A DNA stretch of 45,827 nt from JAYFRE01 sp034926235. Its GTDB lineage: Bacteria > Pseudomonadota > Alphaproteobacteria > Rhodospirillales > Magnetospirillaceae. Location of the stretch: positions 1 through 45,827 of the forward strand of contig JAYFRE010000051.1 of the NCBI GenBank assembly GCA_034926235.1, in the 5' to 3' direction. The position numbers and the translations under genes are program-made. Shown piece by piece: positions 40,950 through 45,827 of the stretch (position 1 is its first letter; every line of letters begins with the position of its first letter). The notes under the pieces are model-generated. The model saw only the letters and a program-made list of their open reading frames with translations, was not told where the DNA came from and did not search any database.

Positions 40950-41792
40950 TCAATCCCGCAACAGATCGTTGATCGAAACCTTCGAGCGGGTCTTGGCGTC
41001 CACCCTTTTCACGATCACGCCGCAATAGAGGCTGGGACCGGGCGTGCCGTCGGGCAGCGGCTTGCCGGGCATCGAGCCGGACACCACCACCGAATAAGCG
41101 GGCACGCGGCCGGTGAACACCTCGCCGGTGGCGCGGTCGACGATCTTGGTCGACGCGCCGAGATAAACGCCCATCGACAGCACAGCGCCCTCCTCGACGA
41201 TGACGCCCTCGGCCACCTCGGCGCGCGCGCCGATGAAGCAATGATCTTCGATGATCACCGGTCCGGCCTGCAACGGCTCCAACACCCCGCCGATGCCCGC
41301 GCCGCCCGAGATATGCACGCCGCGCCCGATCTGGGCGCAGGAACCGACCGTGGCCCAGGTGTCGATCATGGTGTCCTCGCCGACACGCGCCCCCAGATTG
41401 ACGAAGGACGGCATCAGCACCGCGCCTTTGGAAATAAAGGCCGAATAACGCACCACCGCGCCCGGCAGCACGCGGAAACCGCCCGCCTGGAAACGCGCGT
41501 CGTCCCAGCCCTGGAATTTGAGCGGCACCTTGTCATAGCTGGGTGCGCCGCCGACGCCGTCCATCACCGCGTTGCCGTTCAGGCGGAAGGACAGCAGAAT
41601 CGCCTTTTTCACCCACTGATGGACGGTCCAGCCGCTGCCGATTTTCTCGGCGACGCGGATCTCGCCCGCATCAAGCGCGGCCAGGGTGGCGTCCACGGCG
41701 GCGCGGATATCGCCGGTCGTGGCGGTGGAAATCGAAGCGCGGTCTTCCCAGGCGGCCTCGATCAGAGCGATAGTACGGTCATTCAGCGACAT
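40950..41792 (-). CDS. dapD: Tetrahydrodipicolinate N-succinyltransferase
   Basis: This 280-residue enzyme of the left-handed beta-helix class adds succinyl from succinyl-CoA to tetrahydrodipicolinate in diaminopimelate/lysine synthesis. The hexapeptide-repeat region (about 100-230) includes GAVVRYSAFISKGAVLMPSF, VGSCAQIGRGVHISGGAGIG and the later CFIGARAEVAEGVIVEEGA. The ATG at 41792 gives MSLNDRTIALIEAAWEDR, the normal start. A longer frame from 41900 is rejected. It is first of dapD-dapE, 104 bases after the HAD gene. Confidence 0.97.
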   Translation of the reverse strand: MSLNDRTIALIEAAWEDRASISTATTGDIRAAVDATLAALDAGEIRVAEKIGSGWTVHQWVKKAILLSFRLNGNAVMDGVGGAPSYDKVPLKFQGWDDARFQAGGFRVLPGAVVRYSAFISKGAVLMPSFVNLGARVGEDTMIDTWATVGSCAQIGRGVHISGGAGIGGVLEPLQAGPVIIEDHCFIGARAEVAEGVIVEEGAVLSMGVYLGASTKIVDRATGEVFTGRVPAYSVVVSGSMPGKPLPDGTPGPSLYCGVIVKRVDAKTRSKVSINDLLRD

Positions 41793-41896
41793 GAGATTCG
41801 GTCTTTCCGTCCATTGGATCGTCAGGAAATGGTGAAGGCGCCGCAGCCAGGATCGGCGCGGACGCCCCCGGCACCTTAACGGCTTCAAAGCGGCTG

Positions 41897-42604
41897 TCAA
41901 GAAAGCGCGGCGGCCTTGAGCCAGCCGGCCAGATCCTCGGTGACGTGATCGATAAAAGACAGATCGCCATCGGGCCCCACACCCCAGGACGGCGCGCCCG
42001 GATCGCGCACCAGAACGGTGGTCATGCCGATCTCGGCGGCAGGCGCCAGATTGCGGGCGATATCCTCGACCAGGACCGCGCGCACCGGGTCGATGCGGTG
42101 CCGCGCGATCAGCGCGTCATAGCTCGACCGTTCCGGCTTGGGCAGATAACCGGCGGCGGCGATGTCGAAGATCGCCTCGAAACACCCCTCCAGCCCCAGC
42201 CGGTCCAAGACCGCCAGCGCATGTTTTTCACTACCGTTGGTATAGATGATGCGCCGTCCCGGCAGCGCCTTCAACGCGGCGGCCAGACGAGGGGCCGGCT
42301 CCAGCACCGAATGGTCGATATCATGGACGTAATCCAGGAACGCTTCCGGCAGCACGCCATGGACGGCCATCAGCCCGCGCAGGGTGGTGCCGTAATCGCG
42401 GTAATATTGTTTTTGCAACCGGAACGCATCATCTAGAGACAAATCCAAAAGACGCGCGATATAGGCGCGCATCTTGAAATCGATCTGCGGGAACAGGCTG
42501 GACGACGCCGGATAAAGGGTGTTGTCGAGGTCGAAAATCCAGGAATCGATTCCGCCCGGCAAAGCGGCGGAAGGGCGGGAGGCTGGGATAAAAGGCTGGG
42601 TCAT
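41897..42604 (-). CDS. HAD-family hydrolase, pyrimidine 5'-nucleotidase type
   Basis: This 235-residue haloacid-dehalogenase-like phosphatase has the nucleophile motif WIFDLDNTLYPAS (about 21-33), which is the hallmark of the SDT1/pyrimidine 5'-nucleotidase subgroup. Motif II is IIYTNGSEKHALAVL, and the acidic motif is VLVEDIARNLAPA. It probably dephosphorylates UMP, CMP or a related nucleotide, inferred from family. The ATG at 42604 is used. A TTG at 42625 is a possible alternative with GGAG in front. It lies upstream of dapD on the same strand, an arrangement often seen in alphaproteobacteria. Confidence 0.9.
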   Translation of the reverse strand: MTQPFIPASRPSAALPGGIDSWIFDLDNTLYPASSSLFPQIDFKMRAYIARLLDLSLDDAFRLQKQYYRDYGTTLRGLMAVHGVLPEAFLDYVHDIDHSVLEPAPRLAAALKALPGRRIIYTNGSEKHALAVLDRLGLEGCFEAIFDIAAAGYLPKPERSSYDALIARHRIDPVRAVLVEDIARNLAPAAEIGMTTVLVRDPGAPSWGVGPDGDLSFIDHVTEDLAGWLKAAALS

Positions 42605-42805
42605 CTCCCCATGAGATAAGCCCAAGCCCTGCTCCGGCGCAAGAGCGGAAGCGGCGCATCCGTAAGGAGAGCCGCCTTTCGATACCGGGCAAAACCCCGG
42701 CTTCCTTTGTGGGACCCTACAGAATTCCGTAGGTCAAAGAGAACAGCAGAGCTATTCTCGTTATATACCGCCTCTAATGTCTGGTTGGGGGCCCAGAGGC
42801 GCCAA

Positions 42806-44533
42806 ATGCCCGAAAGCATACGCCGTGCGAGCGTAACAACAGGTAGGATCGTGGTCAGGACGCTGGTGGACGTATTGGGGTTCGACAGAAAGCAGAAGAC
42901 GGCAGGGCCGACCCTGGCCAAATCGTCCCTTGAAAGCTTTCCCGTCCCCGTTTTTGAAAAAAAAGCGGATGGTGCGGTCGTCTGCCACAACCAGTTGGCC
43001 GAAAATCTGAACCGGTCCGTCGATATCGGCAGCGTACCCGGTGTTGTGGCGGCCTTGCAGCGCTCGCGATTATCGGGCCGTTCCCAGGTCGAAGTGGTCG
43101 TCATCCCCGGCGAATCGGGCGACATGCTCTACGAGATGAACGTCATGCCCCTGATCCATGGCGGCTGCCTGATCCTGGCGCGCGACGTCACGCTTGAAAG
43201 CAATCTGCGCTCGGCCCTGCTGGGTTCGCGCCAGCGCTACAAAGATCTGGTCGAGATTTCGAGCGATTTCACCTGGGAAGTGGACGCCGACGGCATCTTC
43301 ATCTTCGTTTCTCCGCGCGGCGCTTTGGGCCATCCGCCGGAACGGCTGGTGGGCAAACCCGCTGCCGATCTGGTCGTCGAACAGCCCGGTTCCGACGGGG
43401 TGCTGCCCTTTGTCGCCGACCACCCGATCGAAGACGCCGAAGTCTGGATCCGGCGCAGCGACGGCGATCTGGCCTGCCTTTCGACCTCGTCCGCGCCGCT
43501 GTTCGACGCGCTGGGTAACCGTCAGGGCGCGCGCGGCATCTGCCGCGACATCACCCGCGAACGGGAGCGCGACGCGGCCCTGGCCCGCGCCAACAACCGC
43601 GAAAGGCTGCTGACCTACATCATGCGCACGGTGCGCGATGTCGTCGATCCCAACGACATGCTGCAAGCCGCCGCGGAAGCGACGGCGCGTGCGCTTGGCG
43701 CTACCGGCTGCGAGATTTTCCGCTGCCGGAATCACGACTTCAACAGCGCCGTTCTTTTCGGCATGGTCGGCGATTCCACGCCGGCGCTGACCGCTTTTTC
43801 CTCGGGCGACGTGTTCGAGACCGTTCAAGGCCCCTACCGTGTCCTGGGGCGGGTGTCGCGCTACCGCAAATCGGTCAATGGCGCAATCACGGTATGGCGC
43901 GCCGTCAGCGGCCTGGATTGGAGCGACGACGACCGTATGCTGCTGGACGGCGTAGCAAACCAGATCGGCATCGCCAACGAACAGATCGCCAATCACGAAC
44001 GCATCCTGGCTTTGTCGCGCACCGACAGCCTGACCGAACTGTTCAACCGCCGCGCCTTTTTCGAGGATCTATCGCGGCGTTTCGCCCGCCAGGAACGCGA
44101 CCGCAAGCCGGCGGCGCTGATCTATCTCGATCTCGACAATTTCAAGATGGTCAACGATCTGTTCGGTCATCGCCGGGGGGATGAGGCGCTGCTGGCGGTG
44201 CGCGATATCCTGCTCAACCATGTCCGGCCCTCCGATCTGGTCGCGCGGCTGGGCGGGGACGAATTCGCCGTGTGGCTGGAAGGCGCCGAGGAAAATATCG
44301 CCATCCGGCGCTGCCACGACATCTCCGAAGCGGCCAAGGCGCTAGCGCCCTATTCCGGCGACAAGGACAATCCCCTGACCCTGTCGATGGGGGTCGCCGT
44401 CCATAATCCCGACCGTCCCGAATTGCTGACCGACCTTCTGTCCCGCGCCGACGAAGCGATGTACGCCGCCAAACGCGACGGCAAAAGCGCCTTTCGCCTG
44501 GCCCCGCCGACCCCGCCCGGGGGGCGTCCGTGA
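42806..44533 (+). CDS. PAS-GAF-GGDEF diguanylate cyclase
   Basis: This 575-residue signalling protein has an N-terminal PAS-like part (about 30-130), a clear PAS domain (about 140-255; RYKDLVEISSDFTWEVDADG), a GAF-like domain (about 280-400) and a C-terminal GGDEF domain (about 410-565). The active-site GGDEF is intact at 483-487. RPSD lies five residues before it, which is the usual inhibitory c-di-GMP site (RxxD). It should make c-di-GMP in the cytoplasm under control of the sensor domains. I prefer the ATG at 42806. A GTG at 42707 in the same frame is possible but lies close to the divergent gene. The stop overlaps the next gene by four bases. Confidence 0.9.
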   Translation: MPESIRRASVTTGRIVVRTLVDVLGFDRKQKTAGPTLAKSSLESFPVPVFEKKADGAVVCHNQLAENLNRSVDIGSVPGVVAALQRSRLSGRSQVEVVVIPGESGDMLYEMNVMPLIHGGCLILARDVTLESNLRSALLGSRQRYKDLVEISSDFTWEVDADGIFIFVSPRGALGHPPERLVGKPAADLVVEQPGSDGVLPFVADHPIEDAEVWIRRSDGDLACLSTSSAPLFDALGNRQGARGICRDITRERERDAALARANNRERLLTYIMRTVRDVVDPNDMLQAAAEATARALGATGCEIFRCRNHDFNSAVLFGMVGDSTPALTAFSSGDVFETVQGPYRVLGRVSRYRKSVNGAITVWRAVSGLDWSDDDRMLLDGVANQIGIANEQIANHERILALSRTDSLTELFNRRAFFEDLSRRFARQERDRKPAALIYLDLDNFKMVNDLFGHRRGDEALLAVRDILLNHVRPSDLVARLGGDEFAVWLEGAEENIAIRRCHDISEAAKALAPYSGDKDNPLTLSMGVAVHNPDRPELLTDLLSRADEAMYAAKRDGKSAFRLAPPTPPGGRP

Positions 44534-45827
44534 GCATCCTGAGGGCTTTGTTCCGGCGCCTGGGCAAACGAAAAGAAACCGAAAATGCCCTGCCCGGCGA
44601 GACCGAGGAAGCCCTGAGCTATGAGCGCAGCCGTGAACTGGCCGGGGATGAAGACCCCGAGGTCCGGCGTCTGCTTGCGGCGCGTCCCGATGTGCGCCCC
44701 GAAATCCTTTACTATCTGAGCGCTGATCCCGATCCCGACGTCCGGCGCGAAATCGCCGGCAACCAGGCATCGCCGCCTCATGCCAATCTGAAGCTGGCCC
44801 ACGATTCCGACCCGGACGTACGCGGCCATCTGGCGCAAAAAATCGCAAGGCTGGCTCCCAACCTGTCCGCCGACGAACGCAACCGCCTGCATCGGCTGAC
44901 GCGCGAAACACTGGAACTGCTGGCGCGGGACCAGATCACGCGCGTACGTCAGATTCTGGCCGAAACGCTGAAGGACGTGGCCAACGCTCCGCCCGATGTG
45001 ATCCGCCGCCTAGCGCATGACAGCGAACTGGTCGTGGCCGGGCCAGTGCTGGAATCCTCGCCGGTCCTGACGGACGAAGACCTCCTGGACATCATCCGCG
45101 GCTATCCCGCCACCGGGACCCTGTCGGCGATTTCACGCCGCCGCCCGCTCTTGCCCGATGTCGCCGACGCGGTGATCGATTCCGACGACACCCAGGCGAT
45201 CGCCGTGTTGCTGGCCAATGACAGCGCGCAAATCCGCGAAGAAACGCTGGACCGGCTGATCGACCGCGCGGCCCTGACCGAAATCTGGCACGGTCCTCTG
45301 GTGCGCCGCCCCAATCTATCCAGCCGCGCGGTGATGCGGCTGGCCTGTTTCGTCGCCGACAGTCTTTTGCAAACCCTGACCGAGCGGCCGGAACTGGACG
45401 AGGCCACCCGGCGCGAGGTCGTGCGCGAGGTCCATCGGCGGATCGAGGCGGAAGGACGCGATCTGGCCGGCATCCGCCAGGATATACCGCCCGAAAATCG
45501 AAACCCGGCCAAGACCGCCCTGGCCGTAAGCCGGGCGCAGGATCTGGAACGAAAAGGGCTGTTGAACGAGACAACCATCCTGTCGGCCCTGGCCGAGGGC
45601 GATATCGCCCTGGTCAAGGAAGGCTTGCGCCGTTTAAGCGGCGCATCGGAGACGATGCTGCTGCGCATCGTCGATACCCGCAGCGTCAAGGGCGTCATGG
45701 CGCTGGCCTGGAAGGCGGGCTTCAGCGCCGCCACCGCTGCCCGGCTGCAAAGCGCCCTGACCAGACTCCCGCCGTCTTCGATCCTACCACCGCGAGCGAC
45801 CGATGGCGGCTATCCGCTGATCCCCGA
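44530..45827 (+). CDS. DUF2336 helical-repeat protein, cut by the window end
   Basis: The GTG at 44530 overlaps the stop of the diguanylate cyclase gene (GTGA), and the frame stays open for 432 codons to the window edge. The protein starts SILRALFRRLGKRKE, and from about residue 35 has alpha-helical, HEAT-like repeats (DEDPEVRRLLAARPDVRPEI, then ADPDPDVRREIAGN and HDSDPDVRGHLAQK). It matches the DUF2336 family, which is common in Rhodospirillales and related groups and has no settled function. Helical-repeat proteins are usually scaffolds for protein partners. The coupling to the cyclase suggests they work together, but this is an inference. Confidence 0.85.
   Translation, partial: MSILRALFRRLGKRKETENALPGETEEALSYERSRELAGDEDPEVRRLLAARPDVRPEILYYLSADPDPDVRREIAGNQASPPHANLKLAHDSDPDVRGHLAQKIARLAPNLSADERNRLHRLTRETLELLARDQITRVRQILAETLKDVANAPPDVIRRLAHDSELVVAGPVLESSPVLTDEDLLDIIRGYPATGTLSAISRRRPLLPDVADAVIDSDDTQAIAVLLANDSAQIREETLDRLIDRAALTEIWHGPLVRRPNLSSRAVMRLACFVADSLLQTLTERPELDEATRREVVREVHRRIEAEGRDLAGIRQDIPPENRNPAKTALAVSRAQDLERKGLLNETTILSALAEGDIALVKEGLRRLSGASETMLLRIVDTRSVKGVMALAWKAGFSAATAARLQSALTRLPPSSILPPRATDGGYPLIP

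Noticed and set aside
1..45827. CRISPR array, rRNA operon, riboswitch or prophage
   Set aside because: No regularly spaced repeats, rRNA signatures, recognisable riboswitch cores or phage structural genes were seen.

Overview
The window looks like chromosomal DNA of an alphaproteobacterium, most likely of the order Rhodospirillales. This rests on the gene orders rpmH-rnpA-yidD-yidC-yihA-argB, ffs-dnaX-ybaB-recR and dapD-dapE facing def-fmt-truA, on the high-GC coding style, and on the presence of DUF2325 and DUF2336 proteins. No species can be named from the sequence alone.

Layout. Positions 1-5.1 kb are accessory and visibly more AT-rich. They hold the tail of an IS5-type transposase, then a minus-strand block with a NemR-like TetR repressor, a YqhD-type aldehyde reductase, a succinate-semialdehyde-type dehydrogenase and a ferredoxin-nitroreductase fusion. 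Two copies of the same TAGAC-N5-GTCTA palindrome lie upstream of the repressor and of yqhD. At 5.1-12.3 kb is a mixed block containing two tRNA genes (Ala-CGC, Arg-ACG), a cold-shock protein, an EamA transporter, a YjhX/YjhQ (TopAI-type) toxin-antitoxin pair, a LysR regulator divergent from a dienelactone-hydrolase-like protein, a short-chain dehydrogenase and two probable gene remnants.

From 12.6 kb the content is mostly core genome: a lipoprotein, gpt, panB-panC, an rRNA methyltransferase, then the rpmH-rnpA-yidD-yidC-yihA-argB cluster with several 4-bp stop/start overlaps. At 21.8-26.4 kb come an iron alcohol dehydrogenase, a DUF2325 coiled-coil protein with a good Fur box upstream, and a PAS/degenerate-GGDEF/EAL protein. 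At 26.5-33 kb lies the yejABEF peptide/microcin-C-type ABC importer with a HisN-like phosphatase upstream. At 33-39.3 kb are pheA, the SRP RNA gene ffs, dnaX-ybaB-recR and def-fmt-truA. At 39.2-42.6 kb, on the minus strand, are a pyrimidine-5'-nucleotidase-like HAD protein, dapD, dapE and a small membrane protein whose end overlaps truA. The right edge holds a PAS-GAF-GGDEF diguanylate cyclase coupled to a DUF2336 protein that runs off the window.

Functional threads: handling of aldehydes and electrophiles (left end), envelope and translation machinery (yidC, rnpA, rpmH, ffs, def, fmt, truA), lysine, arginine, pantothenate and aromatic biosynthesis (dapDE, argB, panBC, pheA), and cyclic-di-GMP turnover (one EAL and one GGDEF protein). 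No CRISPR array, rRNA operon or complete mobile element was seen. The most interesting items are the duplicated NemR-type operator module, the YjhX/YjhQ pair with leader hairpins, the Fur-box DUF2325 gene and the uncharacterised lipoprotein and membrane protein genes.
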